Positions 37,388 to 46,280 of a stretch of 55,263 nt of DNA are shown here, piece after piece (position 1 is the stretch's first letter; every line of letters begins with the position of its first letter). Source of the DNA: Acidobacteriaceae bacterium (GTDB lineage: Bacteria > Acidobacteriota > Terriglobia > Terriglobales > Acidobacteriaceae). Made by a program: the position numbers and the translations under genes. Location: the NCBI GenBank assembly GCA_003134995.1, contig PLDC01000011.1, positions 1-55,263 on the forward strand. The letters run 5' to 3'. The notes below the pieces were generated by a model that saw only the letters and a program-made list of their open reading frames with translations, was not told where the DNA came from and searched no databases.

Positions 37388-38384
37388 CACTACTCGCGCG
37401 CCAGCCGATCGTGAAATTACATTCGCGCAGGCAATTCGCGAAGCGCTGGCGGAAGAAATGCGCCGCGATTCCACCGTCTTCATTCTTGGCGAGGATGTCG
37501 CCGAAGCCGGAACTCCTTTTAAAGTTCTCGCTGGCCTGCTCGAAGAATTCGGCAAAGAGCGAGTGCTCGACACTCCGATTTCCGAAGCCGGTTTCACCGG
37601 GCTCGCCGTCGGTGCCGCGATGACCGGAATGCGTCCAGTGGTCGACATTATGTTTGGCGACTTCGTGACTTTAACCATGGATCAAATGGTGAATCAGGCC
37701 GCGAAGGTTCATTACATGTCCGGCGGAAAGTGGAGGGTGCCAATGGTGATGCGCACGACCATGGGAGCGACACGCCGTTCCGCCGCCCAACATTCGCAAT
37801 CACTGCACGCCTGGTTCTGCCATGTTCCCGGTCTGAAGGTGGTTCTTCCATCGACGCCATATGACGCCAAGGGATTGCTCAAGGCGGCGATTCGTGACGA
37901 GAATCCCGTTGTCTTCTTCGAAGACAAGATGATGTACAAACTGAAAGGTCCGGTGCCGGCGGAGGATTACACCGTCCCGCTCGGCGTAGCAGATGTGAAA
38001 CGCGTCGGTGAAGACATCACTCTGATCGCAACCAGCAGCATGGTGCAGGTAGCATTGGGCGCGGCTGCGTTGCTGGAAGAAATTGGAATCAGCGCCGAAG
38101 TCGTCGACCCGCGCACCATGTGGCCGCTCGACGAAAAAACTCTGATTGACTCTGCGAAAAAAACTTCGCGGGTGATCGTTCTCGATGAAGGTTACGAACG
38201 CTACGGCGTCACCGCGGAACTTGCGTCTGTGGTCGCGACCGGCGCATTCTACGATCTGGACGCACCGGTAAAACGCATGGGCGCGATGCATGTTCCAATT
38301 CCGTTCTCGCCGCCTTTGGAAGACGCGACCGTGCCCACCGAACAAACCGTGTTTGAGGCCGCCCGTACAATGTGCGGAAAGTAG
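37380..38384 (+). CDS. 2-oxoacid dehydrogenase E1 component, beta subunit
   Basis: A 334-residue transketolase-type subunit. ATG 37380 lies within the E1 alpha end. Typical motifs are FILGEDVAEAGTPFKV, DTPISEAGFTGLAVGAA, TMDQMVNQAAK, and VVDPRTMWPLDEKTLI with DEGYERYGV in the C-terminal domain. It forms the alpha2beta2 heterotetramer with the preceding gene. Followed by a short repeat region and an M24-family gene before E2. Confidence 0.9.
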   Translation: MPDTTRAPADREITFAQAIREALAEEMRRDSTVFILGEDVAEAGTPFKVLAGLLEEFGKERVLDTPISEAGFTGLAVGAAMTGMRPVVDIMFGDFVTLTMDQMVNQAAKVHYMSGGKWRVPMVMRTTMGATRRSAAQHSQSLHAWFCHVPGLKVVLPSTPYDAKGLLKAAIRDENPVVFFEDKMMYKLKGPVPAEDYTVPLGVADVKRVGEDITLIATSSMVQVALGAAALLEEIGISAEVVDPRTMWPLDEKTLIDSAKKTSRVIVLDEGYERYGVTAELASVVATGAFYDLDAPVKRMGAMHVPIPFSPPLEDATVPTEQTVFEAARTMCGK

Positions 38385-38444
38385 CGCCGCGCTTGCCGGC
38401 TGAATGCGAAGTGTAGCGCCGGCGTCTCGCCGGCTTCATGCGAG
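38381..38444. repeat. Two tandem copies of a ~30-bp palindromic intergenic repeat
   Basis: GTAGCGCCGCGCTTGCCGGC-type sequence at 38381-38410 and a second copy at 38411-38444 with the perfect stem GCCGGCG/CGCCGGC around TCT. Both continue into TGAATGCGA or TTCATGCGA. This resembles small dispersed palindromic repeats of Acidobacteriota. It sits within the operon without breaking a gene. Confidence 0.7.
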
Positions 38445-38457
38445 TTAAGGAGAATCT

Positions 38458-39804
38458 ATGGCTCTGCCTACATATGGAACGATGGCGGTGGATTGGGAAA
38501 ACCGCGTTGACTTCGATCGCCTGCGCCGCGAGCGTCTGGATCGCGCCAAGGATCTTCTGAAGAAATCCGAGATGGGAGCGCTGTTGTGCTTCGACATGAA
38601 CAACGTCCGCTATCTGACCGCGACTCACATCGGCACGTGGGCGCAGGACAAGGCGAACCGCTTCACGCTGCTTCCGCAAAATGACGAACCCATCTTGTGG
38701 GATTTCGGATCGGCCGCGAAACATCATCAACTGCATTGTCCGTGGCTCGGAGAGCGCTCACGCGCCGGAATCTCAGTACTGCGCGGCGCCATGACTCCCG
38801 AGATGGGGCGCGCCGAAGATGTAGCGAAAAAGATTCGCATCGAACTCGAGATGCGAGGGCTGCACAAAGAGCCGGTGGGCATCGACATCATCGAATTGCC
38901 GGTTCTTTTTGCATTGCAAAAAGAAGGAATCAAAGTCGTCGACGGCCAGGCGCTCATGTCAGAAGCGCGGGTGATCAAAACGTGCGATGAGATCACGTTG
39001 CTGAATACTTCCGCCATGATGGTCGATGCCGCCTACGACGAACTCTATCGCGCCATGAAGCCGGGCATGAGCGAAAACCAAGCCGTGGGACTAGTGAGCA
39101 AAGTCCTCTACGATCTCGGCTCCGAATATGTCGAAGCGGTGAACGCAATTTCAGGCGAGCGCTGCAATCCGCATCCCCATGTTTTCTCCGACCGCGTGCT
39201 CCGCCCCGGCGACCCCGTCTATTACGACATTCTTCATTCCTACATGGGCTATCGCACCTGCTATTACCGGTGCTTCACCATCGGCTACGCTTCGCACGCG
39301 ATGAACGATGCGTACAAGCGCTGCCGCGAATATCTCGACGCGGCGATTGAACTCGTGCGCCCCGGTCGCACCACCGCAGAGATTGCCGCCGTGTGGCCGA
39401 AGGCGCAAGAGTTCGGTTTCCCCAACGAAGAAGCAGCTTTCGCGTTGCAATACGGACACGGCATCGGTCTCGCGATCTGGGAGAAGCCCGTGATCAGCCG
39501 TCTGGTCTCGCTCGATCATTCTTGCGAAATCAAGCCGGGTATGGTCTTCGCGCTCGAAACGTTTTGGCCCTCGACCGATGGATGGAGCGCCGCTCGCATC
39601 GAAGAAGAAATTGTGGTTACCGAAACCGGACACGAAATCATCACGCGCTTTCCCGCCGAAGAACTTCTGGTGGCGGGCCGCCACTATTTCACGGTGGATG
39701 GTCCGCTGCCCGCAATCCGCGAAACCGAATCGAAGCCCACCAAACGCGTGCGCGAGATGATCGAAGCCAGCGCGCGCCAAGAGCGAGTGGGCGTTGGCGA
39801 CTAA
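38458..39804 (+). CDS. M24-family (Xaa-Pro aminopeptidase/creatinase fold) protein
   Basis: A 448-residue protein with a creatinase N-domain and a pita-bread C-domain. Of the five usual metal ligands I see Asp in VYYDILHSY, His in QYGHGIGL, Glu in FALETFW and Glu in EEEIVVTE. The second Asp, normally about 11 residues after the first, aligns with RTCYYR, where no Asp stands. So it may bind one metal or act as a non-metal hydrolase, as creatinase does. Family relatives cleave Xaa-Pro peptides or C-N/C-S bonds in small molecules. Its place between E1 beta and E2 suggests a substrate that feeds the 2-oxoacid complex. Confidence 0.75.
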   Translation: MALPTYGTMAVDWENRVDFDRLRRERLDRAKDLLKKSEMGALLCFDMNNVRYLTATHIGTWAQDKANRFTLLPQNDEPILWDFGSAAKHHQLHCPWLGERSRAGISVLRGAMTPEMGRAEDVAKKIRIELEMRGLHKEPVGIDIIELPVLFALQKEGIKVVDGQALMSEARVIKTCDEITLLNTSAMMVDAAYDELYRAMKPGMSENQAVGLVSKVLYDLGSEYVEAVNAISGERCNPHPHVFSDRVLRPGDPVYYDILHSYMGYRTCYYRCFTIGYASHAMNDAYKRCREYLDAAIELVRPGRTTAEIAAVWPKAQEFGFPNEEAAFALQYGHGIGLAIWEKPVISRLVSLDHSCEIKPGMVFALETFWPSTDGWSAARIEEEIVVTETGHEIITRFPAEELLVAGRHYFTVDGPLPAIRETESKPTKRVREMIEASARQERVGVGD

Positions 39805-39846
39805 GAGTGCGCGAATAACTACGGCAAGCAAACTCGGCGAACAATT

Positions 39847-41043
39847 ATGGCAATCAGCGTCGTGATGCCCGCGCTCGAAATGGCGCAGGAAACGGGCAAG
39901 CTTATTTCGTGGCTAAAAAAAGAAGGCGAGTCCGTCGCTAAGGGCGAGCCGCTTCTCGAAATCGAAACCGACAAAGCCGTGATGGAGATCGAATCTCCCG
40001 GCGACGGCGTTCTCGCTGGCATCAAGGTCCATGCTGGGACCGAAGTGCCCGTGGGTCGAACCATCGCGTGGATCGTACGTCCCGGAGAAGTTCCTCCAGC
40101 GGAAGAAGTCACTGTCGAGTCAGGAAGAAAAACTTCCACGGCCACCACAGCGTCAGCCATGTCAAACGCAGCGCCATCAAATCGACCTCCAGCTTCAACG
40201 ACCTCCACTCAAGCAGCAAGCGCGATTAAAAGTTCCCCAAAGGCGCGGCGTCTCGCCAGCGAACGCGGAGTCAATTTCGCCGGTGTGCGCGGATCGGGTC
40301 CCGGCGGAGAAATTCTCGCGTCCGACATTCTCGCCGCCGCAGAGTCCAAGCCCGCGGCACCGCCCGCTGAAGTTGGCACCGGCAGCCCCATCTCGAGGCT
40401 GATGGCCGAGCGCACCACGCAGAGCTGGACGACTGTCCCGCATTTCTTCGTCGTTCGCGAAGTCGATGCAGGCGCTCTAAACGAAGCGCGGCAAAAGCTC
40501 GGCCTCGCCATTGAACGATCGCATCAAGCGAAACTCACCCACACCGATCTTCTAGTGTCGCTCGTCGCGCGCGTTCTCCAGAAGCATCCGCGTATTAACG
40601 CAAGCTGGACCAGCAACGGCGTCCGCGAAAGTGCCGAAATCAACGTCGGGCTCGCGATGGCAGTCGAAGACGGCGTAGTCGCTCCCGTAGTTCGCAATGC
40701 CGATAAAATCGAACTGGGCGAGATCGCGATTCAGCGGCGAGATCTAACCGAGCGAGCCCGCACTGGCAAGCTGCGCCCCGCCGATATTGCCAACGGCACT
40801 TTCACCATCAGCAATCTTGGTATGTACGGAGTCGATGCCTTTACCGCGATCATCATCCCGCCCCAAGCTGCGATTCTGGCGGTCGGAACGATCGCCGACC
40901 GGGTCGTGCCGCTCGACGGCCATCCCGCCATCCGTCCCATGATCACTCTGACGCTTTCGAGCGACCATCGCGTCGTGGATGGCGCGCGGGCCGCGGAGTT
41001 CATGCGTGATTTGGCGTCCGCGATCGGCAATCCTCAACTCTGA
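39847..41043 (+). CDS. 2-oxoacid dehydrogenase E2, dihydrolipoamide acyltransferase
   Basis: A 398-residue protein. The lipoyl domain covers residues 1-76, with the lipoyl-lysine in ETDKAVMEIE. An Ala/Pro/Ser-rich linker follows, then a peripheral-subunit-binding domain (SPKARRLASERGVNFAGV...GPGGEILASDI, about 130-165), and the catalytic domain with the HxxxDG motif SSDHRVVDGARAAEF near the end. One lipoyl domain only. It completes E1/E2; no E3 (dihydrolipoamide dehydrogenase) gene is in the window, so E3 must be shared. Confidence 0.92.
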   Translation: MAISVVMPALEMAQETGKLISWLKKEGESVAKGEPLLEIETDKAVMEIESPGDGVLAGIKVHAGTEVPVGRTIAWIVRPGEVPPAEEVTVESGRKTSTATTASAMSNAAPSNRPPASTTSTQAASAIKSSPKARRLASERGVNFAGVRGSGPGGEILASDILAAAESKPAAPPAEVGTGSPISRLMAERTTQSWTTVPHFFVVREVDAGALNEARQKLGLAIERSHQAKLTHTDLLVSLVARVLQKHPRINASWTSNGVRESAEINVGLAMAVEDGVVAPVVRNADKIELGEIAIQRRDLTERARTGKLRPADIANGTFTISNLGMYGVDAFTAIIIPPQAAILAVGTIADRVVPLDGHPAIRPMITLTLSSDHRVVDGARAAEFMRDLASAIGNPQL

Positions 41044-41109
41044 GGTCGAGGGGCCGCGATTGCCAGTTGCAAGTTCAGCCTGCGGCGGCGACAATCGTTA
41101 TGTCATTCC

Positions 41110-41502
41110 ATGCCGAAAGATTCTGAGCGAGATGACGTTAGTCCTTCTGCAACAGCGCCCGCCCGCGCTCCATTCCTGACTGGAGCTATGGTAATCGTGA
41201 CGCTCGGCAATCCCCGGGATAAATTCTGGGGCATGATTCTCGCTCTGGCTCCCGAAGGCCTCAGCCTGTCCGGTGTCGAGATGGCATCCTTTGAAGATCT
41301 GGTGGTAATGGTGAAAGACGGCGAGTCGTTCACTCCCGCAGTCGTCTTTTTTCCCATGCACCGGATTGAGCGTATCGAACTCGATCTTCCCGACGGAAAC
41401 CTGCCTTCACTTTCGCAGCGCTTCTCGGCCAAGACTGCCCTCGATCCCGCCGGAGTGCTGCGCTCTGCCGGAACTAAAAATTCCGCGGGTGACGCAGCGT
41501 GA
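41110..41502 (+). CDS. Conserved small protein of unknown function
   Basis: A 130-residue protein with a variable Ala/Pro N-terminus and a compact beta-rich middle (VIVTLGNPRDKFWGMILAL, GVEMASFEDLVVM, VFFPMHRIERIELD). That part looks like a small Sm/PilZ-like barrel that may bind a ligand or RNA, but I do not recognise the family. Its stop overlaps the GTG start of the phosphatidyltransferase gene (41499-41502), so the two are co-translated. Confidence 0.6.
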   Translation: MPKDSERDDVSPSATAPARAPFLTGAMVIVTLGNPRDKFWGMILALAPEGLSLSGVEMASFEDLVVMVKDGESFTPAVVFFPMHRIERIELDLPDGNLPSLSQRFSAKTALDPAGVLRSAGTKNSAGDAA

Positions 41503-42098
41503 AGATGTCGCAAGTATTCACCGCGCCCAACCAACTCACGCTGCTGCGGATGGTTTTCGTTCCGTTCATCGTGATCGAATTAGTGGAAGGCCGCTATTTC
41601 TGGGCGCTCGTACTTTTCGTGGTTGCCGGATTCAGCGACGGGCTCGATGGATTGCTGGCTCGCAAGTTGCACCAGCAAACTCTACTGGGCCAATATCTCG
41701 ATCCCATTGCAGACAAGCTCTTGCTGAGCACGATGTTTCTCGTGCTTTCCATCCTCCACAAAATTCCGTGGAAGTTTACCGTCCTCGTCTTCAGCCGCGA
41801 TATTTCCATTCTGGCCGCAAGTGCGGTGCTGTTTGCCATCGCCGGGTTGCGCGACTTTCGCCCCAGCATCTTTGGAAAAGCAAATACGTTTTCACAAATT
41901 GCCGCTGTGTTCTTCGTGCTGCTGTCATCCATTCGTCCCACGCGCTGGATCTTGATTACGCGCACCGTCTTTTTGCGCGCAACCTTCGCCTTTACGATAG
42001 TTTCCGCGCTGCATTATGTTTTTCTAGTGCAACAGCGGCTGCGTTCGCACATGCACGCTTTGCCAGAGCATGCCACAACCGGCCGCCACGCTAGTTGA
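41499..42098 (+). CDS. CDP-alcohol phosphatidyltransferase, PgsA-like
   Basis: A 199-residue membrane protein with several hydrophobic helices. It shows the full family motif DG..DG..AR........G...D...D (DGLDGLLAR, then LGQYLDPIADK). N-terminal PNQLTLLRMVFVPF is typical of CDP-diacylglycerol:glycerol-3-phosphate 3-phosphatidyltransferase, the first step of phosphatidylglycerol synthesis. Other CDP-alcohol transferases share the motif, so the acceptor alcohol is likely but not proven. Confidence 0.85.
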   Translation: MKMSQVFTAPNQLTLLRMVFVPFIVIELVEGRYFWALVLFVVAGFSDGLDGLLARKLHQQTLLGQYLDPIADKLLLSTMFLVLSILHKIPWKFTVLVFSRDISILAASAVLFAIAGLRDFRPSIFGKANTFSQIAAVFFVLLSSIRPTRWILITRTVFLRATFAFTIVSALHYVFLVQQRLRSHMHALPEHATTGRHAS

Positions 42099-42121
42099 CC
42101 CTATTTCTTCTGTACACCTAG

Positions 42122-42169
42122 AATCATTGGTTCGCCGAATCGTTGGCTCGTCGAATCATTGGTTCGTCT
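42122..42169. repeat. 16-bp tandem repeat, three copies
   Basis: GAATCATTGGTTCGCC, GAATCGTTGGCTCGTC and GAATCATTGGTTCGTC at 42122, 42138 and 42154, in exact 16-bp register. The last copy ends 18 bp before the cysS start, so the array lies in the cysS leader or promoter. Confidence 0.85.
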
Positions 42170-42187
42170 GCTGGCGCCACAATCACT

Positions 42188-43672
42188 ATGGCCTTACGCA
42201 TTTACAACACCATGTCCTCGCAGGTCGAAGAGTTCCGCACGCTGCGCGACAAGGAAGTTCGCATGTATGCCTGCGGCCCAACCGTCTACGATTACGGGCA
42301 CATCGGTAACTTCAGAACGTTTGTCGCGGTCGACATGCTGCAGCGATTCCTGCGGCAGTCGGGTTACACCGTTCGTTTAGTCATGAACATCACCGACGTC
42401 GACGACAAAATCATCCGCAATGCAGCGCGCGACGGAGTGAACGTTCAGCAGTACACCTCGAAATACGAGAAAGCTTTTCTCGAAGATGCAGCCATGATTG
42501 ACATTGAGCAGCCAAAGCTCGTGCGCGCGACCGAACATATTTCGCAGATGGCGGATTTCGTGGCCAAGTTGGTGGAGAAGGGAATCGCGTACCGCACCGA
42601 CGATGGATCGTATTATTTCAGCATCGCAAAGTTTCCGCAGTACGGCAAGCTCTCGAAGAGAGATTTCAGCGGGATGCTCGACGGAGCGCGCGTGGACGTT
42701 GACGAGTACGACAAAGACAGCGCGCGCGACTTTGCGCTGTGGAAGGCGCCGAAACCGGGTGAGGCTTCTTGGGATACATCGATTGGCCCGGGACGTCCCG
42801 GCTGGCACTTGGAGTGCTCGGTGATGTCGATGCAGCAACTTGGCGAGAGCTTCGATCTGCACGCTGGCGGGGAAGACCTTGTCTTTCCGCATCACGAAAA
42901 CGAGATTGCACAATCCGAGTCGCTCACAGGGAAAACGTTTGCGCGTTTCTGGTTCCACGTTCGCTTTCTGCTGGTAGAAGGGGAAAAGATGTCGAAGAGC
43001 CTGGGGAACTTTTACACGCTGCGCGATCTGGTGTTGAAGGGGCATAAGCCGTCATCGATTCGCTATCTGCTTGCGTCCGTCCCCTACAGAAACCAGCTCA
43101 ACTTTACTTTCGATGGATTGAAGCAAGCCGCAGTGTCGGTGGAACGCCTGCGTAACTTCCGCCAGCGATTGACTGCCGGGAATTTTCCGCCTGGCTCAAA
43201 CCCAGAGATGCGAACTCTTGCGAGTGAAACCATCGAACGCATGCGCGCGTCGCTCGACGACGATCTGAACACTGCACAGGCGCAGGCGGGCATCTTCGAA
43301 ATGGTGCGCAGCGCCAATTCTGCGCTCGATTCGGGGCAAATCAAAAAAGATGACACTTCGCCGCTGCTCGCCGCGGTGGAAAAGTTCGATGAGATTTTCG
43401 CCGTGCTTAACGACGACGATGGGTCGAAGATGAAGCAGGTGTTTGACTGGGCGCCAACCGAGGGCCGCGAGAAAGACATCAGCGCGGAACTGCGGGAAGC
43501 AGTGCAATCCGGCCAACTCTCTGACGCAGACATCGAAAATAAAATTGCTGAAATGGAAGCCGCTCGCCGTAGCCGCAACTTCAAAATGTCTGACGCTGTG
43601 CGCGCGGAACTCTCCAATGCTGGCATCGTGATCGAAAATACCAAGGACGGCGTGCGCTGGCACAGAAAGTAG
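42188..43672 (+). CDS. cysS: Cysteinyl-tRNA synthetase
   Basis: A 494-residue class I synthetase. ATG 42188 gives the usual N-terminus (LRIYNTMS). Zinc ligands: Cys in MYACGPTVYD, Cys in WHLECS, His/Glu in FPHHENE. HIGN is in YGHIGNF and the KMSKS loop is GEKMSKSLGN. The C-terminal DALR/anticodon region is normal. Charges tRNA-Cys in the cytoplasm. Confidence 0.96.
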   Translation: MALRIYNTMSSQVEEFRTLRDKEVRMYACGPTVYDYGHIGNFRTFVAVDMLQRFLRQSGYTVRLVMNITDVDDKIIRNAARDGVNVQQYTSKYEKAFLEDAAMIDIEQPKLVRATEHISQMADFVAKLVEKGIAYRTDDGSYYFSIAKFPQYGKLSKRDFSGMLDGARVDVDEYDKDSARDFALWKAPKPGEASWDTSIGPGRPGWHLECSVMSMQQLGESFDLHAGGEDLVFPHHENEIAQSESLTGKTFARFWFHVRFLLVEGEKMSKSLGNFYTLRDLVLKGHKPSSIRYLLASVPYRNQLNFTFDGLKQAAVSVERLRNFRQRLTAGNFPPGSNPEMRTLASETIERMRASLDDDLNTAQAQAGIFEMVRSANSALDSGQIKKDDTSPLLAAVEKFDEIFAVLNDDDGSKMKQVFDWAPTEGREKDISAELREAVQSGQLSDADIENKIAEMEAARRSRNFKMSDAVRAELSNAGIVIENTKDGVRWHRK

Positions 43673-43715
43673 TTTTTATCGGTGTTAAGCTGACAGCTGA
43701 AAGCTGACAGCCCTT

Positions 43716-44297
43716 ATGAAATCCTTCGACGAATATCTTCGCGATGCCGAGCAGGCTCACGGACATCTCTGCGCGGGGCAAGTTCTGGGTGTGCGCTTGG
43801 CGATGCTGGGCTTGATAAAACTCGGCATCGACGATCCGCACGGGAAAGACCGCAAGCGGCTCGTCACCTTTGTGGAAATCGACCGCTGTGCGACTGATGC
43901 TGTCGCAGTTGTTACGGGCTGTCGTTTGGGCAAGCGCGCCCTGAAGTTTCGCGATTGGGGAAAAGTTGCAGCAACGTTTGTTCACGTCAGCAGCGGCCAC
44001 GCGATCCGCATCGCAGCCAAAGAATCTTCCAAAGCGCTGGCGCGGCAGATGCATCCTGAGATTGCTGACAAGAACCAGCAGCAGATGCTCGCCTACCGCG
44101 AGATCACGGATGACGACCTGTTCACTTTTCAGTGGGTGAAGGTCGATTTACCTCCTGAAGAATTTCCTGGATACAAAGGCGATCGTGTGGTTTGTGAAGC
44201 GTGCGGCGAAGGAATCAACTTCCGCAGAGAAGTTCGCACGGAAGAAAAAATTCTCTGCCGCTCTTGCGCCGGAGAACGTTACTACGAGCCAGTCTAA
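43716..44297 (+). CDS. FmdE-family protein with C-terminal zinc ribbon
   Basis: A 193-residue protein of the formylmethanofuran dehydrogenase subunit E-like family. The N-terminal Cys/His region HGHLCAGQVLGVRLA, then EIDRCATDAVAVVTGCRLGKRAL, is diagnostic. The end has a ribbon with CEACGEG and CRSCAGERYY. Bacterial members are of unclear function, often linked to molybdenum or one-carbon enzymes. No partner gene is present. Its end overlaps the end of gatA by 4 bases on the other strand. Confidence 0.85.
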   Translation: MKSFDEYLRDAEQAHGHLCAGQVLGVRLAMLGLIKLGIDDPHGKDRKRLVTFVEIDRCATDAVAVVTGCRLGKRALKFRDWGKVAATFVHVSSGHAIRIAAKESSKALARQMHPEIADKNQQQMLAYREITDDDLFTFQWVKVDLPPEEFPGYKGDRVVCEACGEGINFRREVRTEEKILCRSCAGERYYEPV

Positions 44298-45727
44298 GCG
44301 GCTTTCTCATACGCATTCGCCACGCGCAGAATCGTCGACTCGTCGAAGTGCTTCCCAAGAATCTGCAAACCAATCGGCAACTTTTCTTTCGTTTCGCCGC
44401 ACGGAATCGAAATGCCCGGAATTCCCGCTAAATCGGCCGTCACTGTGTAGATGTCGGCCAGATACATGGCCAGCGGATCGTTCGACTTCTCGCCCAACCG
44501 GAATGCGGCGGTCGGACTTGTCGGAGTCACGATCGCATCCACCTTGCGGAAGGCTTCTTCGAAATCGCGAGTGAGCAGCGTACGAACTTTCTGCGCCTTC
44601 AAATAATATGCGTCGTAATAACCCGCGCTCAGCGCGTAAGTGCCGAGCATGATGCGGCGCTTCACTTCTGCGCCGAAACCCTCATCGCGGCTGCGCCGGT
44701 ACATTTCTGAGAGCGACTTCACGCCCGGCGCACGATAGCTGTAGCGCACGCCATCGTAGCGAGCGAGATTCGAAGACGCTTCCGCAGTTGCAATCAAATA
44801 ATAAGTTGGAATCGAATAGGGCGTGTGCGGCAGCGAGACTGGCGCCAGCTCACAACCCAAACTTTTCACCTTGTCGATCGCGGACTCAACGGAATGGCGG
44901 ACTTCATCGTCGAGCCCGTCGCTGAAATATTCTTTGGCAATGCCCAGTTTTAATCCGCGTATAGGCTTCTTCAACTCGGCGACATAATCGGGCACGGGCA
45001 CATCGGCGGAAGTTGAATCCACGGGGTCTCGCCCGGCAATCGTACGCAACACAATCGCCGCATCTTTTACAGTCCTAGTCAGCGGTCCTATGTGATCGAG
45101 CGAAGACGCGAACGCAATCAGACCGTAACGCGAAACTCGGCCATAAGTAGGCATCAATCCCACGACGCCGCAGAACGACGCCGGCTGGCGAATCGATCCT
45201 CCCGTGTCGGAGCCCAATGCGACGACGGCCATATCTGCAGCGACCGCCGCTGCGGAACCGCCAGAGGATCCTCCGGGAACGCGGCTCAGATCGCGCGGAT
45301 TTCGCACAGGTTTGAACGCGGAGTTCTCATTCGATGAGCCCATGGCAAACTCGTCGCAGTTCGTCTTGCCGAGAACTACGGCTCCTGCAGCCTCCATGTG
45401 GGCGACCGCGGTGCAGTCGTAGGGCGGAATGTAGTGAGCGAGACTCTTTGATCCGGCAGTCGTGCGCACTCCGCACGTGGACATTACATCTTTGATTGCT
45501 ACTGGAACGCCGGCGAGCGGCGGCAAGGGCTTGCCTTCGGCGGCCATGCGGTCGATGCGGTCGGCTTGCTCCAGCGCGCGTTCTTTGCAAAGCGTAAGGT
45601 ACGCTCCGATTTCTCCATCTTCTTTCTGTATGCGCGCGTAGTGCGCCTCAGCGAGAGCGAGCGCGGTCGTGGTGCGTTCCTGAATGGATGAGCGAACCGA
45701 GTCAATGGTGAGTGAATCTGGGATCAC
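44294..45727 (-). CDS. gatA: Aspartyl/glutamyl-tRNA amidotransferase subunit A
   Basis: A 477-residue amidase-signature protein from GTG 45727. The catalytic triad is visible: Lys in PVAIKDVMS, cis-Ser and Ser in GGSSGGSAAAVAA (with GSDTGGSIRQPA). It frees ammonia from glutamine for amidation of misacylated Glu-tRNA-Gln or Asp-tRNA-Asn. gatC lies upstream on the same strand, separated by a secreted-protein gene; gatB is not in the window. Its start abuts the preceding stop with no gap. Confidence 0.95.
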   Translation of the reverse strand: MIPDSLTIDSVRSSIQERTTTALALAEAHYARIQKEDGEIGAYLTLCKERALEQADRIDRMAAEGKPLPPLAGVPVAIKDVMSTCGVRTTAGSKSLAHYIPPYDCTAVAHMEAAGAVVLGKTNCDEFAMGSSNENSAFKPVRNPRDLSRVPGGSSGGSAAAVAADMAVVALGSDTGGSIRQPASFCGVVGLMPTYGRVSRYGLIAFASSLDHIGPLTRTVKDAAIVLRTIAGRDPVDSTSADVPVPDYVAELKKPIRGLKLGIAKEYFSDGLDDEVRHSVESAIDKVKSLGCELAPVSLPHTPYSIPTYYLIATAEASSNLARYDGVRYSYRAPGVKSLSEMYRRSRDEGFGAEVKRRIMLGTYALSAGYYDAYYLKAQKVRTLLTRDFEEAFRKVDAIVTPTSPTAAFRLGEKSNDPLAMYLADIYTVTADLAGIPGISIPCGETKEKLPIGLQILGKHFDESTILRVANAYEKAA

Positions 45728-46273
45728 TTAACTGGCCTTCAGCTTGAAGCACCTTTCTTTCGAATCCCACAGGACTTTGCCTCTGTATTCATCCCAAACT
45801 GCTCGCCATCTAGCTTGCAGGCTGGCGCTTCCGTGCTTTTTGATAAAGGCATGCAGTTGTTCCCAGGCCGCAACGTTGTTACTTGGTCCCAGGAGCGCGT
45901 TCCAATCTGCACCCGGCACCATCGTCTTACGGCTCGTGTCTGTAAATAAATCGGTGAGCAGGCAAAATGCGATATCGCCGATTGCCATGCCCGGCCAATA
46001 GCAAATAAGCGGTTCTCTCGTATTTGCCGTTCGTCTGTCGGCAATCATTCGTATCAAAACCGGCACGGCCTTCGGGCCCGCCGCGATGATTTGATCCATT
46101 ACTGGCGACGGGAAATCCTGCAGCCGGTTCCCAGTGTCATTGCATTTTTGCTCCCTGTCGATCACCATGCCAAGTTTCGATAGGTCAAACGGGAGTGGCC
46201 TGTGAGCCGTTGACTGAGCATTGGATGAGGCGACACACAGTAAACAAAATGCGATGATGCATGCTCTGTTCAA
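45728..46273 (-). CDS. Exported protein of unknown function between gatC and gatA
   Basis: A 181-residue protein with a signal peptide (RACIIAFCLLCVASSNAQS). The mature part has an early DFPSPVMDQIIAAGPKAVPVLIRMI segment like a HEAT-repeat helix pair, two or three Cys and a C-terminal Trp-rich stretch. No family recognised. It is tightly packed: 7 bp after gatC and no gap before gatA, so it must share their transcript. Confidence 0.6.
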   Translation of the reverse strand: MNRACIIAFCLLCVASSNAQSTAHRPLPFDLSKLGMVIDREQKCNDTGNRLQDFPSPVMDQIIAAGPKAVPVLIRMIADRRTANTREPLICYWPGMAIGDIAFCLLTDLFTDTSRKTMVPGADWNALLGPSNNVAAWEQLHAFIKKHGSASLQARWRAVWDEYRGKVLWDSKERCFKLKAS

Positions 46274-46280
46274 GGCGGGC

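Noticed and set aside
38458..39804. DMSP lyase DddP
   Set aside because: Length and fold fit, but I cannot confirm the specific residues, and M24 relatives with other roles are equally similar.
42122..42169. CRISPR array
   Set aside because: Copies are 16 bp and directly adjacent without spacers; no cas genes.
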